A program made the translations under genes and the position numbers. The notes beneath the pieces were generated by a model, which saw only the letters and a program-made list of their open reading frames with translations, was not told where the DNA came from and did not search any database. Shown here in pieces: positions 16,391-25,385 of a stretch of DNA of 64,000 bases. Source of the stretch: Mycolicibacterium flavescens (lineage in GTDB: Bacteria; Actinomycetota; Actinomycetes; Mycobacteriales; Mycobacteriaceae); the NCBI GenBank assembly GCA_900637135.1, contig LR134353.1, forward strand, positions 4,154,001-4,218,000, in the 5' to 3' direction. The first letter of the stretch is position 1. Every line of letters begins with the position of its first letter.

Positions 16391-17140
16391 GTGACTTTGC
16401 TGCGCGAGACGGCCCGAGCGGCGGCCGCGGTTGCCGCAGTCGCCGCACTCGTCGGCGGCGCGGCCCCGCTGGCGGCCGCCCAGCCCGGCCCCCCACCCGG
16501 CCCCGTCAGCCCCGGATACGGTTCCGGCGCCACCCCCGGGCCGGCGGCCACCAGCCCCGGATACGGATCCTCGAGGTCCTCGTGCAGCGATATCGAGGTG
16601 ATCTTCGCTCGCGGCACCGACGACACCCCCGGCCTGGGCACGCCGGGCACCGCGTTCGTCAACGCGCTGCGCGGCCTGACCGGAGGGCGCACCATCAGCA
16701 CGTACGCGGTCGACTATCCCGCGTCATACGACTTCCTGGCCGCCGCCGACGGCGCGACCGACGCCACGAACCGCATCGCGATGCTGGCGCAGCAGTGCCC
16801 GAGCACCCGCATCGTGCTCGGCGGGTACTCCCAGGGGGCCGCGGTCGTCGACATGCTGGCGGGTGTTCCGCCGCTCGGCAACAAGATCGGCTCGATCGGT
16901 TCGGCTCCGCCGCTGCCCGGCAGCCTGGTGCCCAACGTCGCCGCCGTCGCGGTGTTCGGCAACCCGGCGACCAAATTCAACAACCCGATCACCAAGTCGG
17001 TGTTCTCCGGCCGCGCGATCGACCTGTGCAAGGACGGCGACCCGATCTGCTCCCGGGGGCGTAACCCGTTCGCCCACAACGACTACGTGACCGCCGGACT
17101 GGTCCAGGAGGCCGCGAACTTCGTCGCCGGCCTGGTCTGA
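16391..17140 (+). CDS. Exported cutinase / cutinase-like esterase, first of three
   Basis: Serine esterase of the cutinase family, expected to act on lipid esters outside the cell. 249 residues from GTG 16391: signal peptide (cleavage near AAA-Q30), a Pro/Gly-rich linker with two SPGYGS repeats (39-61), then the catalytic domain. The nucleophile is Ser147 in GGYSQGA, the acid Asp217 in DGDPIC and the base His229 in FAHND. The start is uncertain because no Shine-Dalgarno is present; an upstream TTG would break the signal peptide shape. Position next to ESX-4 matches cut3 of M. tuberculosis. Confidence 0.9.
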   Translation: MTLLRETARAAAAVAAVAALVGGAAPLAAAQPGPPPGPVSPGYGSGATPGPAATSPGYGSSRSSCSDIEVIFARGTDDTPGLGTPGTAFVNALRGLTGGRTISTYAVDYPASYDFLAAADGATDATNRIAMLAQQCPSTRIVLGGYSQGAAVVDMLAGVPPLGNKIGSIGSAPPLPGSLVPNVAAVAVFGNPATKFNNPITKSVFSGRAIDLCKDGDPICSRGRNPFAHNDYVTAGLVQEAANFVAGLV

Positions 17141-17167
17141 TCCCGCGCGGCGATATCATCTCGTCCC

Positions 17168-17827
17168 GTGGATTTCGCTCGCCTTCGTCGTCAGTTCGCC
17201 GGCGCCGCCGTCATCGCGGCAACCGGATTGACCCCCGCCCTTCTGGCGCCAACGGCCGCTTCTGCGCAGGGCTGCTCAGACGTGACGGTGGTGTTCGCCC
17301 GCGGCACCGGTGAACCTCCCGGCATCGGCCGTGTCGGCCAGGCCTTCGTCGACGCGCTGCGCCCGCAGCTCGGGAACCGCACGCTGTCGGCCTACGGGGT
17401 GACCTACCCGGCCACCTACGACTTCGCGATGGCGGCCGACGGTGCCGCCGACGCAGCGGCGTTCGTCACCAACACCGCGCAGGCGTGTCCGGACTCGCGC
17501 ATCGTGCTCGGCGGGTTCTCCCAGGGCGCTGCGGTCGTCGACATGCTCGCCGGCATCCCGCCGCTGGGGAACCGGATCGGCGCGCTGGGCCCGGTGCTGC
17601 CACCGAACGTCGCGCCCACCGTCGCGGCCGTCGCGGTGTTCGGCAACCCGGCGACCAAGTTCGGCAACCCGATCACCTCGGCGCCGATCTTCGGTGGGCG
17701 GGCGATCGACCTGTGCACCGACGGCGACCCGATCTGCTCCCGCGGCCGCAATCCGTTCGCCCACAGCGATTACGTCGGAGCCGGAATGGCGAACCGGGCT
17801 GCGGATTTCGTGGCGCGCCTGGTCTGA
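17168..17827 (+). CDS. Exported cutinase, second of three
   Basis: 219 residues from GTG 17168. Signal peptide with ASA-Q cleavage at 33, then directly the catalytic domain without a linker. The triad is Ser118 (GGFSQGA), Asp187 (DGDPIC) and His199 (FAHSD). It is closely related to the preceding cutinase, sharing VFGNPATKF and CSRGRNPFAH, which indicates tandem duplication. The 27-base gap suggests cotranscription. The position corresponds to cut4. Confidence 0.92.
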   Translation: MDFARLRRQFAGAAVIAATGLTPALLAPTAASAQGCSDVTVVFARGTGEPPGIGRVGQAFVDALRPQLGNRTLSAYGVTYPATYDFAMAADGAADAAAFVTNTAQACPDSRIVLGGFSQGAAVVDMLAGIPPLGNRIGALGPVLPPNVAPTVAAVAVFGNPATKFGNPITSAPIFGGRAIDLCTDGDPICSRGRNPFAHSDYVGAGMANRAADFVARLV

Positions 17828-17890
17828 GGTCGCGGCAACCGCGAAGGATTACCTTCGTCGGCGTCGATTAGTTCCTATAGGATCGGCGGG

Positions 17891-18586
17891 GTGCAAAACG
17901 ATCTTGTTCGCTGCTTGGGGCGCCGGGGGATGCTGCTCATCGGGGCGGTCGTCCTCGCGGTCGCGGGGCTGATCGCGCCCGTCCCGCAGGGCACCCAGGG
18001 CCTTTTGTCCGTCGCCGCCGCGCAGTCGTGCCCGCAAGCGGAGCTCATCTTCGCCCGCGGTCGCACCGAGTCGCCCGGTGCCGGCGTGATCGGCAACGCG
18101 CTCATCAGCGCGCTGCGCAGCAAGACCGACAAGAACATCAACCTCTACTCCGTGAGCTATCCGGCCGATTACGAGGTCGACATCGGCGCCAACGACATGA
18201 GCTCACGGATCCAGGACATGGCCGCACGGTGCCCCGACACCCGGCTGGTGCTCGGCGGATACTCGTTGGGCGCCGCAGTGACCGACGTCGTGCTTGCCGC
18301 GCCCATCGCCGCGTTCGGGTTCGACAAGCCGCTGCCTCCGGGAATGGACCGCCACATCGCCGCGGTCGCACTGTTCGGCAACGGCATCGCATGGGCCGGG
18401 CCGATCACGAACTTCAGCCCGCTCTACGGCGAGCGCACCATCGAGTTGTGTCACGGCGCCGACCCGATCTGCAACCCCGCCGAGCCGAAGACGTGGGAGG
18501 GCAACTGGCCCGACCACGCGGCACGGGCGTATGTGAACGCGGGCATGGTCAACCAGGCGGCCGACTTCATCGCGGCCCGGATCTAG
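17891..18586 (+). CDS. Exported cutinase-like esterase, third and diverged
   Basis: 231 residues from GTG 17891. The N-terminus has a longer signal region (core 13-30, AAA-Q cleavage near 45). The triad is retained: Ser125 in GGYSLGA (Leu instead of Gln after Ser), Asp191 in ADPIC and His209 in WPDHA. The loop before the histidine differs strongly from the other two copies, so the acyl pocket probably differs. It converges on truA with only seven bases between the stops and no hairpin there. Confidence 0.88.
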   Translation: MQNDLVRCLGRRGMLLIGAVVLAVAGLIAPVPQGTQGLLSVAAAQSCPQAELIFARGRTESPGAGVIGNALISALRSKTDKNINLYSVSYPADYEVDIGANDMSSRIQDMAARCPDTRLVLGGYSLGAAVTDVVLAAPIAAFGFDKPLPPGMDRHIAAVALFGNGIAWAGPITNFSPLYGERTIELCHGADPICNPAEPKTWEGNWPDHAARAYVNAGMVNQAADFIAARI

Positions 18587-18593
18587 TCGGGAT

Positions 18594-19463
18594 CTAGTCG
18601 ACCACCCGCAGGTCGCGGGTGACCTTCGTGCGCGCCTCGAGCTGATCGTCTGACGGGTAGTCGACGCCGACGAGGGTCAACCCCTGCGGAGGCGCTGCCG
18701 CGAATTGGCTGGACCGCCGATCGGCGGCCAACAAACTTGCGCACCAGTCGGGTTCGCGGCGGTGTTCGCCGACCGCCAGCAGCGCACCGACCAGTGACCG
18801 GACCATGGACCAACAGAAGGCGTCGGCGCTGACATGCGCGGTGACGCGCGCCCCCTCACGCGACCAGTCCAGGCGCTGCAGGTCGCGGATGGTGGTGGCG
18901 CCGTCGCGGTGCCGACAGAATGCGGCGAAGTCGTGCAGCCCCAGTAGCTTCCGTGACGCCTCGGTCATCGCGTCCACGTCGAGCGGGCGCGGCCAGGCAG
19001 TGACAAAGCGCGCCTCGTGCGGTTCGACACCGTATGGCGCCGTCGACAATCGATAGACGTAGTGGCGGCGCAGCGCGGAGAAGCGGGCGTCGAAACCGGC
19101 CGCGGCACGCTCGACGTCCAGCACGCGCACATCTCGGGGCAGGAACCGGCCGAGCCGTCGCACCAGCGGCAGGAACTCGCTGTCGCCGGGACGCGTCGCA
19201 CGCGGATAAGCGTGTGGCAGGGCCTCTTCGGGCACATCGACATGAGCGACCTGACCGGTGGCGTGCACACCGGCGTCGGTACGACCCGCCCCACGCACCA
19301 CCACCGCGGTGCGGAACACCGTCGACAGCGCCTCCTCGAGGACACCGGCCACGGTGCGCTGTCCTGTCTGGACCGCCCAGCCGGCGAACTCGGTTCCGTC
19401 GTAGGCGATGTCGAGCCGAAGACGAACGAGCCCGCCACCGGATTCGATGGCGGGCTCGCTCAT
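18594..19463 (-). CDS. truA: tRNA pseudouridine(38-40) synthase TruA
   Basis: Modifies U38-U40 in the anticodon arm of tRNAs. 289 residues from ATG 19463. The catalytic Asp63 lies in GAGRTDAGVHA, with the family start RLRLDIAYDGTEFAGWA. ATG 19463 is preferred because GAGGA four bases upstream overlaps the rplQ stop; an in-frame ATG at 19486 would overlap rplQ. It is the last gene of the infA-to-truA transcript. Confidence 0.95.
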   Translation of the reverse strand: MSEPAIESGGGLVRLRLDIAYDGTEFAGWAVQTGQRTVAGVLEEALSTVFRTAVVVRGAGRTDAGVHATGQVAHVDVPEEALPHAYPRATRPGDSEFLPLVRRLGRFLPRDVRVLDVERAAAGFDARFSALRRHYVYRLSTAPYGVEPHEARFVTAWPRPLDVDAMTEASRKLLGLHDFAAFCRHRDGATTIRDLQRLDWSREGARVTAHVSADAFCWSMVRSLVGALLAVGEHRREPDWCASLLAADRRSSQFAAAPPQGLTLVGVDYPSDDQLEARTKVTRDLRVVD

Positions 19464-19470
19464 GACGTCC

Positions 19471-20109
19471 TCAGGACTTGTCGTCATCCTTATCGGCCTC
19501 GACCTGTGCAGGCTCGTCGGCCGAAGCCTCGGCCTCAACGACCTCGGACGACTCGGCCTTGCTCGATTCGGTCCTGGCTTCCTCGACCGACTCCTCCTCG
19601 GTGGGACCCTCGGCGGCCTCGGGCACGACCGCGGCCTGCGGGGCCGACACGGCCGCGACCGGCTGCTCGGTCTTCTGCGCACCCGCGGCACCGGATCCGA
19701 CATCGCCGCCGGAGCGGCTCCGGCGTGCACGGTTGGCCTCCGAGGTCACCGTCTTCTCCCGCACCAGCTCGATGACCGCCATCGGGGCATTGTCGCCCTT
19801 GCGGTTCTCGACCTTGATGATGCGGGTGTAGCCGCCCTCGCGGTCGGCGTAGAACGGGCCGATCTCGGCGAACAGCGTATGCACGATGTCCTTGTCGCGA
19901 ATCTTCTTCATCACCTCACGCCGGTTGTGCAGCGTGCCCTTCTTGGCGTGCGTGATGAGCTTTTCCGCATAGGGACGCAACGCGCGCGCCTTCGGCTCGG
20001 TGGTCTTGATGCGGCCGTGCTCGAAGAGCGAGGAGGCCAGGTTGGCCAGCAGCGCCTTCTGGTGCGAGGACGACCCGCCGAGGCGAGGGCCCTTGGTGGG
20101 CTTGGGCAT
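19471..20109 (-). CDS. rplQ: 50S ribosomal protein L17 (bL17) with long tail
   Basis: Large-subunit protein near the exit tunnel. Residues 1-120 are the bL17 core (GPRLGGSSSHQKALLANL, then RKGDNAPMAVIEL). About 90 further residues form a low-complexity tail rich in Ala, Glu, Val and Ser, ending in acidic DKDDDKS. Most bacterial L17 proteins stop near 120-130 residues; long tails are known in actinobacteria. It lies 63 bases after rpoA and is followed by truA. Confidence 0.96.
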   Translation of the reverse strand: MPKPTKGPRLGGSSSHQKALLANLASSLFEHGRIKTTEPKARALRPYAEKLITHAKKGTLHNRREVMKKIRDKDIVHTLFAEIGPFYADREGGYTRIIKVENRKGDNAPMAVIELVREKTVTSEANRARRSRSGGDVGSGAAGAQKTEQPVAAVSAPQAAVVPEAAEGPTEEESVEEARTESSKAESSEVVEAEASADEPAQVEADKDDDKS

Positions 20110-20172
20110 TGCGACTATCTCCTATGTGGGGCCGACCCCCGTATCAGGTAGGGCCGGGACGGACTCTGTTGT

Positions 20173-21225
20173 TTAGAGCTGTTCGGTTTCGGCGTAGTCC
20201 TGGTTGTCGTCCAGGTCGTAGCCGGCATCGCTGTTCCAGGTGCCGGTCGCGACGTCGTAGCCGGCGACCTCGGACGGATCGAACGAGGCCGGGCTGTCCT
20301 TGAGCGACAGGCCCAGCTGATGCAGCTTGATCTTCACCTCGTCGATGGACTTCTGGCCAAAGTTGCGGATGTCCAGCAGGTCGGACTCCGTGCGTGCGAC
20401 CAGTTCGCCAACGGTGTGCACACCCTCGCGCTTGAGGCAGTTGTACGACCGCACCGTCAGGTCCAGATCGTCGATCGGCAGCGCGAAGCTGGCGATGTGA
20501 TCGGCCTCGGCCGGGGAGGGCCCGATCTCGATGCCTTCGGCCTCGACATTGAGTTCCCGTGCCAGACCGAACAATTCGACCAGCGTCTTGCCCGCGGATG
20601 CGAGCGCGTCACGCGGCGTGATCGAGTTCTTGGTCTCGACGTCGAGGATCAGCTTGTCGAAGTCGGTGCGCTGCTCGACGCGGGTGGCCTCCACCTTGTA
20701 GGTGACCTTGAGCACAGGCGAGTAGATCGAGTCGACAGGGATGCGGCCGATTTCGGCACCCGAGGCCTTGTTCTGCACGGCCGGCACGTAGCCGCGACCG
20801 CGCTCGACGACGAGCTCCACCTCGAGCTTGCCCTTGTCGTTGAGGGTGGCGATGTGCATCTCTGGGTTGTGCACCGTCACGCCCGCGGGCGGAACGATGT
20901 CACCCGCGGTGACCTCACCCGGCCCCTGCTTGCGAAGGTACATGGTGACCGGCTCGTCCTCTTCCGACGAGACGACCAGGCCCTTGAGGTTCAGGATGAT
21001 GTCGGTGACGTCTTCCTTGACTCCGGGCACCGTGGTGAACTCGTGCAGCACTCCGTCGATGCGGATGCTGGTGACCGCCGCGCCCGGGATGGACGACAGC
21101 AGCGTGCGCCGAAGCGAATTGCCAAGGGTGTAGCCGAAACCCGGCTCCAGCGGCTCGATGACGAACTGGGAGCGGTTCTCGGCCTTGACATCTTCGGACA
21201 GTGTGGGGCGCTGAGAAATCAGCAT
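20173..21225 (-). CDS. rpoA: RNA polymerase alpha subunit
   Basis: 350 residues. The N-terminal assembly domain (about 1-230) includes FVIEPLEPGFGYTLGNSLRR. The C-terminal DNA-binding domain (about 250-315) carries LDLTVRSYNCLKREGVHTV and the helix-hairpin-helix DIRNFGQKSIDEVK, the site for UP elements and activators. Length and motifs are normal for mycobacteria. It sits between rpsD and rplQ as in the alpha operon. Confidence 0.98.
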   Translation of the reverse strand: MLISQRPTLSEDVKAENRSQFVIEPLEPGFGYTLGNSLRRTLLSSIPGAAVTSIRIDGVLHEFTTVPGVKEDVTDIILNLKGLVVSSEEDEPVTMYLRKQGPGEVTAGDIVPPAGVTVHNPEMHIATLNDKGKLEVELVVERGRGYVPAVQNKASGAEIGRIPVDSIYSPVLKVTYKVEATRVEQRTDFDKLILDVETKNSITPRDALASAGKTLVELFGLARELNVEAEGIEIGPSPAEADHIASFALPIDDLDLTVRSYNCLKREGVHTVGELVARTESDLLDIRNFGQKSIDEVKIKLHQLGLSLKDSPASFDPSEVAGYDVATGTWNSDAGYDLDDNQDYAETEQL

Positions 21226-21300
21226 GTGTTTCTTTCCTCCTCTACGGCACCCGCTATTTGATGCCGCAAATCCCTACCGCCATCCGGGCGGCGGGAAGCC

Positions 21301-21906
21301 TTACTTCGAGTACAGCTCGACGATCAGCTGCTCGGACAGCGGCACGTCGATCTGCGCGCGCTCCGGCAACTGGTGCACCAGGATGCGCTGACGCTCGCCG
21401 ACGACCTGAAGCCACGACGGGATAGGGCGGTCGCCCGCGGTCTCCCGCGCGATCACGAACGGATCGGTGTTCAGCGACTTTTCCTTCACGTCGATGATGT
21501 CGTACTGCGACACCCGGTAGCTCGGGATGTCGACCTTGACACCGTTGACCAGGAAGTGGCCGTGGCTGACCAGCTGCCGCGCCATCCGGCGGGTGCGGGC
21601 CAGGCCTGCGCGGTAGATGACGTTGTCCAGCCGGCTCTCCAGGATGCGCAGCAGGTTGTCACCGGTCTTGCCGGGCAGCCTGTTGGCTTCCTCGTAGTAG
21701 CGACGGAACTGCTTCTCCATCACGCCGTAGGAGAAGCGGGCCTTCTGCTTCTCCTGCAGCTGCAGGCGGTATTCGCTTTCCTTGATCCGCGCGCGACCGT
21801 GCTGGCCGGGCGGGTAGGGGCGCTTCTCGAACGACTGATCGCCGCCGACCAGGTCCACGCCGAGGCGGCGGGACTTGCGGGTCGCGGGTCCGGTGTAACG
21901 AGCCAT
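21301..21906 (-). CDS. rpsD: 30S ribosomal protein S4 (uS4)
   Basis: 201-residue primary 16S rRNA-binding protein and 30S assembly initiator. The S4 domain (RRMARQLVSHGHFLVNG at about 100-116) and the N-terminal segment typical of the cysteine-free form are present. It begins MARYTGPATRKSRRLG. The gene lies 21 bases after rpsK in the alpha operon. Confidence 0.97.
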   Translation of the reverse strand: MARYTGPATRKSRRLGVDLVGGDQSFEKRPYPPGQHGRARIKESEYRLQLQEKQKARFSYGVMEKQFRRYYEEANRLPGKTGDNLLRILESRLDNVIYRAGLARTRRMARQLVSHGHFLVNGVKVDIPSYRVSQYDIIDVKEKSLNTDPFVIARETAGDRPIPSWLQVVGERQRILVHQLPERAQIDVPLSEQLIVELYSK

Positions 21907-21927
21907 CGTCTGTTTCTCCTCGTCCTA

Positions 21928-22344
21928 CTAGACCCGGCGCCGCTTCGGCGGACGGCACCCGTTGTGCGGCTGCGGCGTGACGTCGGCGATCGCGCCGACC
22001 TCGAGGCCGGCGGCCTGCAGCGACCGGATCGCGGTCTCGCGGCCCGAGCCCGGGCCCTTGACGAACACGTCGACCTTCTTCACGCCGTGTTCCTGCGCCT
22101 TGCGGGCGGCGTTCTCGGCGGCCAGCTGCGCGGCGAACGGTGTGGACTTACGCGAGCCCTTGAAGCCCACGTGCCCCGACGACGCCCAGGCGATGACGTT
22201 GCCCTGCGGGTCGGTGATCGTCACGATCGTGTTGTTGAACGTGCTCTTGATGTGCGCGGCACCGTGCGGGACGTTCTTCTTTTCCCTGCGACGGGTCTTC
22301 TGCCCCTTCTTGGGGCCGGCCGCGGTCTTTTTGGCGGGTGGCAT
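21928..22344 (-). CDS. rpsK: 30S ribosomal protein S11 (uS11)
   Basis: 138-residue platform protein of the small subunit. A basic N-terminus is followed by the conserved AHIKSTFNNTIVTITD, then GSRKSTPFAAQ, and the protein ends HNGCRPPKRRRV as in the family. Six bases separate it from rpsM, so translation is coupled. Confidence 0.97.
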   Translation of the reverse strand: MPPAKKTAAGPKKGQKTRRREKKNVPHGAAHIKSTFNNTIVTITDPQGNVIAWASSGHVGFKGSRKSTPFAAQLAAENAARKAQEHGVKKVDVFVKGPGSGRETAIRSLQAAGLEVGAIADVTPQPHNGCRPPKRRRV

Positions 22345-22350
22345 CGTCGA

Positions 22351-22725
22351 TTACCTGGCCTTCTTCTTGCCGGCGATGGTGCGCTTGGGCCCCTTGCGGG
22401 TGCGCGCGTTGGTCTTGGTCCGCTGGCCGCGCACCGGAAGCCCACGGCGGTGCCGCAGACCCTGGTAGCAGCCGATCTCGATCTTGCGGCGGATGTCGGC
22501 CTGCACCTCGCGGCGCAGATCGCCCTCCACCTTGAGGTTGGCTTCGATGTAGTCGCGCAGCTGGGTCACCTGATCATCGGTCAGGTCCTTGGTGCGCAGA
22601 TCCCGGCTGATGCCGGTGGCGTCCAGAATCTCCTGGGAGCGGGTACGGCCGACGCCGTAGATATAGGTCAGGGCGATCTCCATGCGCTTATCGCGCGGGA
22701 GGTCGACGCCCACGAGACGTGCCAT
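22351..22725 (-). CDS. rpsM: 30S ribosomal protein S13 (uS13)
   Basis: 124-residue head protein of the small subunit contacting the P-site tRNA and forming bridges to the 50S. The start MARLVGVDLPRDKRMEIALT, the helix-turn segment YIYGVGRTRSQEIL and the tail RGQRTKTNARTRKGPKR are typical. A 177-base interval separates it from rpmJ and holds a 7-base hairpin (22784-22803). Confidence 0.97.
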   Translation of the reverse strand: MARLVGVDLPRDKRMEIALTYIYGVGRTRSQEILDATGISRDLRTKDLTDDQVTQLRDYIEANLKVEGDLRREVQADIRRKIEIGCYQGLRHRRGLPVRGQRTKTNARTRKGPKRTIAGKKKAR

Positions 22726-22783
22726 CAGGCGGTGTTCCTTCTTCTATGCGGAGGTCTTGTCCCAGTCCGTTCCCTCATATGGG

Positions 22784-22803
22784 GTCCGGCCTCCGTGCCG
22801 GAC
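22784..22803 (-). promoter_or_regulatory. Hairpin in the rpmJ-rpsM interval
   Basis: GTCCGGC and GCCGGAC pair around a six-base loop, about 60 bases before the rpsM start. It could attenuate transcription or mark a processing site; no T-tract follows. Confidence 0.35.
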
Positions 22804-22902
22804 GTGACGAGCGGCGCTGATACGTCTTTTTGGCGCTGACGCGCCGGGCAGCTCAGTGGTACTGGGGTTTCGTCATTCAGTTGTGTCGGCAGCCGGCGGG
22901 TT

Positions 22903-23016
22903 CTAACCCTGCCGCTGCTTGTGGCGTGGATCAGAGCAGATCACCATGACCCGCCCATGCCGGCGGATCACCCTGCACTTATCGCAAATGGGCTTGACGC
23001 TCGGGTTCACCTTCAC
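22903..23016 (-). CDS. rpmJ: 50S ribosomal protein L36 (bL36), zinc-binding form
   Basis: 37-residue protein [14 protein letters not shown]..., completing the 50S late in assembly. The zinc ligands are Cys11, Cys14, Cys27 and His32, so this is the zinc-dependent paralogue type. The start must be GTG 23016 to give the normal length. Its upstream AGGA is about 12 bases away, an unusually poor site. It lies 37 bases after infA. Confidence 0.93.
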
Positions 23017-23053
23017 GGCTCGTTCGATCCTGTTCTTCTGGAGTGTCTGTCTT

Positions 23054-23275
23054 TTACTTGTACCGGTAAACGATGCGGCCCCGGGACAGGTCGTAGGGAG
23101 ACAACTCCACCACGACGCGGTCCTCGGGCAGGATGCGGATGTAGTGCTGCCGCATCTTGCCGCTGATGTGGGCAAGGACCTTGTGTCCGTTCTCCAGCTC
23201 AATGCGGAACATCGCATTGGGCAGGGGTTCGACCACGCGACCCTCGACCTCTATGGCACCGTCTTTCTTGGCCAT
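23054..23275 (-). CDS. infA: Translation initiation factor IF-1
   Basis: 73-residue OB-fold factor that occupies the A site of the 30S during initiation. It reads [20 protein letters not shown] and ends [12 protein letters not shown], exactly the family length. ATG 23275 is the first gene of the alpha-operon transcript. The 215 bases upstream, to the convergent-side hydrolase gene, should hold its promoter. Confidence 0.97.
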
Positions 23276-23490
23276 TGTTTTTCGGAGATCCTCCGTGTCC
23301 TGATCGTTGGCGCCTTCCCGCCGCGAGCGGCGGATACTGCTTGCGGCGCAGCATTTGCTCCGACTACAGAACGTGAGCCAGTAGCCAGAAATTCCTGAAC
23401 AGGGCACGCAAAGAGTCGGCGCGATCACCGCACCGTTGATCCATGGTACTCGCCCACCGGCCGCGCCCAAAATCGCGACGGAGGGCTCCG

Positions 23491-24765
23491 TCAACCCGTC
23501 GCCGTCTCGGGCCGGTCCGGTTCTGCGTCACTGCCGCGGACCAGGCCCGATTGCACCAGCGCGGCCGTGACGAACCGGTGCACCGGCCGGGACCTGAAGA
23601 AGCCGGTGTGCCCGCCGCGGTACCACTGGATATCGGGACGGCCCCAGTGCTCCCACAGCCGGTCGATCTGCTCGCGAGGGTGGACCACCTGGTCGGCGAT
23701 GCCCGCGTAGATGAAGCGCCCGCCCATCGGGACCTGTGGCGGCAACGACAGCGGCGAGATCATCCGGCCCAGCGGGGCGGCCAGCCTGATCGTCTCCATC
23801 CGCGGATCGTCGCTGTCCATGCCCGAGTGCCGCGCCAAAAGCCCGACCAGGTCTGCGACCGGCACGCCCAGCACCGCGCATTCCAGGTCGTCGTCGAGGC
23901 TGGCCACCAACGCCGCGATGAAACCGCCCAACGACAGGCCGTACACGCCGATCGACGCTTTTGGCTGCTGCCGGCGGATCCACGACAGCAGGCTGCGGAC
24001 GTCCCACACCGCCTGCGCGGTGGCGTGGATGTCGTCGAGGACGTCCTCGCCGGGGAACACCGCACCCTTCGGCAGCCCCTTGGCGCGCGGACCGTGCATC
24101 GGCAGCACCGGCATCACGACGTTGAGACCCAACTCCTCATGCAGGTACCAGGCGCGGAAGATCGCCAGGTCGATCGCCGCCCGCCCCATCTCGGTGCCGT
24201 GGACACACACCAGCCACGGCCGCGGTTCGGGGTGGCGCAGCAGCAGACCGTAGCCGCGGGAGACGGCGCCATAACCCAGCCAGCGGTCGGCGCCCGGTTC
24301 GGTCGCGTCCGGCCGGTACCCGCTGGTCCAGCGCAACCGGTAATAGGAGCGGTTGCGGCGACGCACCGGTGAGACGTCCAAGTCGCTGGGCGGCCCCGGC
24401 GCGGCGAAGAACGCCGCCGGATCGTCGAGGCATCCACGCTGTCCGTAGAAGTCCACCGCCGCGACCACTTCACCGTGGATCCGCTCGAACGCCCGCGGAT
24501 CGCTGAGCGGACGCCGCGCTCGCAGCCCGAGCAGCACCACTTCGTCACGAAACGCCTCGGCGGCCAACGCGACCGTCGGCCGCACGGTCGGCGTCTGATC
24601 GCGGCCGTCGTGGAGGTAGTCACGCCACGAGCGCGCGTAGTAACCGCCAGTTCTCGTCAGCGGTTGCACCGCACTGCGCAGCGGTGCCTGTATCCGCGGC
24701 ACGGTGGGGCGGTGCGGAGTCCGTGCGTCGTTGTCGGCGCCGATGCCGATGTCGTCTGTTCCCAC
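23491..24765 (-). CDS. Alpha/beta hydrolase
   Basis: About 424 residues. The hydrolase core has an oxyanion-type segment VCVHGTEMG, the nucleophile elbow GVYGLSLGG (Ser near residue 278), a likely acid in GIADQVVHP and the base in GGHTGF. A long N-terminal region of about 170 residues ([13 protein letters not shown]...) precedes it and may be a lid or cap. The start is uncertain: GTG 24765 has GGAGGT directly before it, GTG 24783 is an alternative. Substrate unknown; the wide N-terminus is typical of a mycobacterial family of esterase-like proteins. It is not part of the infA operon. Confidence 0.8.
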
Positions 24766-24959
24766 ACCTCCGACAGTAGCCACGCGGTCGTCGTACCCGT
24801 AGTGCCATTGGTCACCTGTTGAAGCGTGCAATCGCGCTGAGGCTGAGCCGGATTCGGTGCAGGCCGCCCAGCGCCAAGTGGCGCTCACCACTGTGCAGCA
24901 CAAATGTGGCGGCCCCTATACACGACCTACGTCGTTCTGCCGCTTCGTTTGGCGCATAG

Positions 24960-25337
24960 GTGACTTCGGTCCCTGGCCATCACCGGTGGCCGGTGGTCCG
25001 ACGAGAAGTGGTCAACGGCAGTGAAACCGGATCACATCTCGTGCTGGTGTCACCGGCGGACTTCGGGCGGCTGCAACGGGGCGAGAAGGCCTCGGGCTGT
25101 TGGTCATTCGCGCTCCGCCGAGAAGTGGGACGGACGCGCCTTGTGGTGCGCGGCAGCGGCGGCGCGGTCGGGCATCCCTGGTTCGACATACCGCATTTCG
25201 TGATGGAGCAGAAGATGATGCGGGGCATAGCACAGCGCACCCAGCGGACCCGCAGGCGGGAAATCACCGAAGCGCTCAACCGGCACCCGTCAGGAAGGCG
25301 CTCTCATCGACCCCGGAAGGTTTCGCAGAGCATCTGA
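24960..25337 (+). pseudogene. Remnant of an SRPBCC-like protein gene
   Basis: The open frame encodes a segment (CWSFALRREVGRTRLVVRGS, then HFVMEQKMMRGIAQR) that resembles the C-terminal strand-loop-helix of SRPBCC/polyketide-cyclase-like mycobacterial proteins, where an N-terminal part of about 100 residues normally precedes it. Here only poorly matching sequence precedes it and no Shine-Dalgarno supports the GTG. It sits in a 620-base stretch between the hydrolase gene and the response regulator-flavoprotein gene that otherwise shows nothing. A short functional protein cannot be ruled out. Confidence 0.4.
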
Positions 25338-25385
25338 GCGACTGACCCCGATATCGGCTGGACGTTGGGCGCATACTTGTACGCG

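Noticed and set aside
18580..18605. Repeated CGGGATCTAGTCG-like bases between the third cutinase and truA
   Set aside because: A short imperfect direct repeat of about ten bases; it has no hairpin potential and may be chance.
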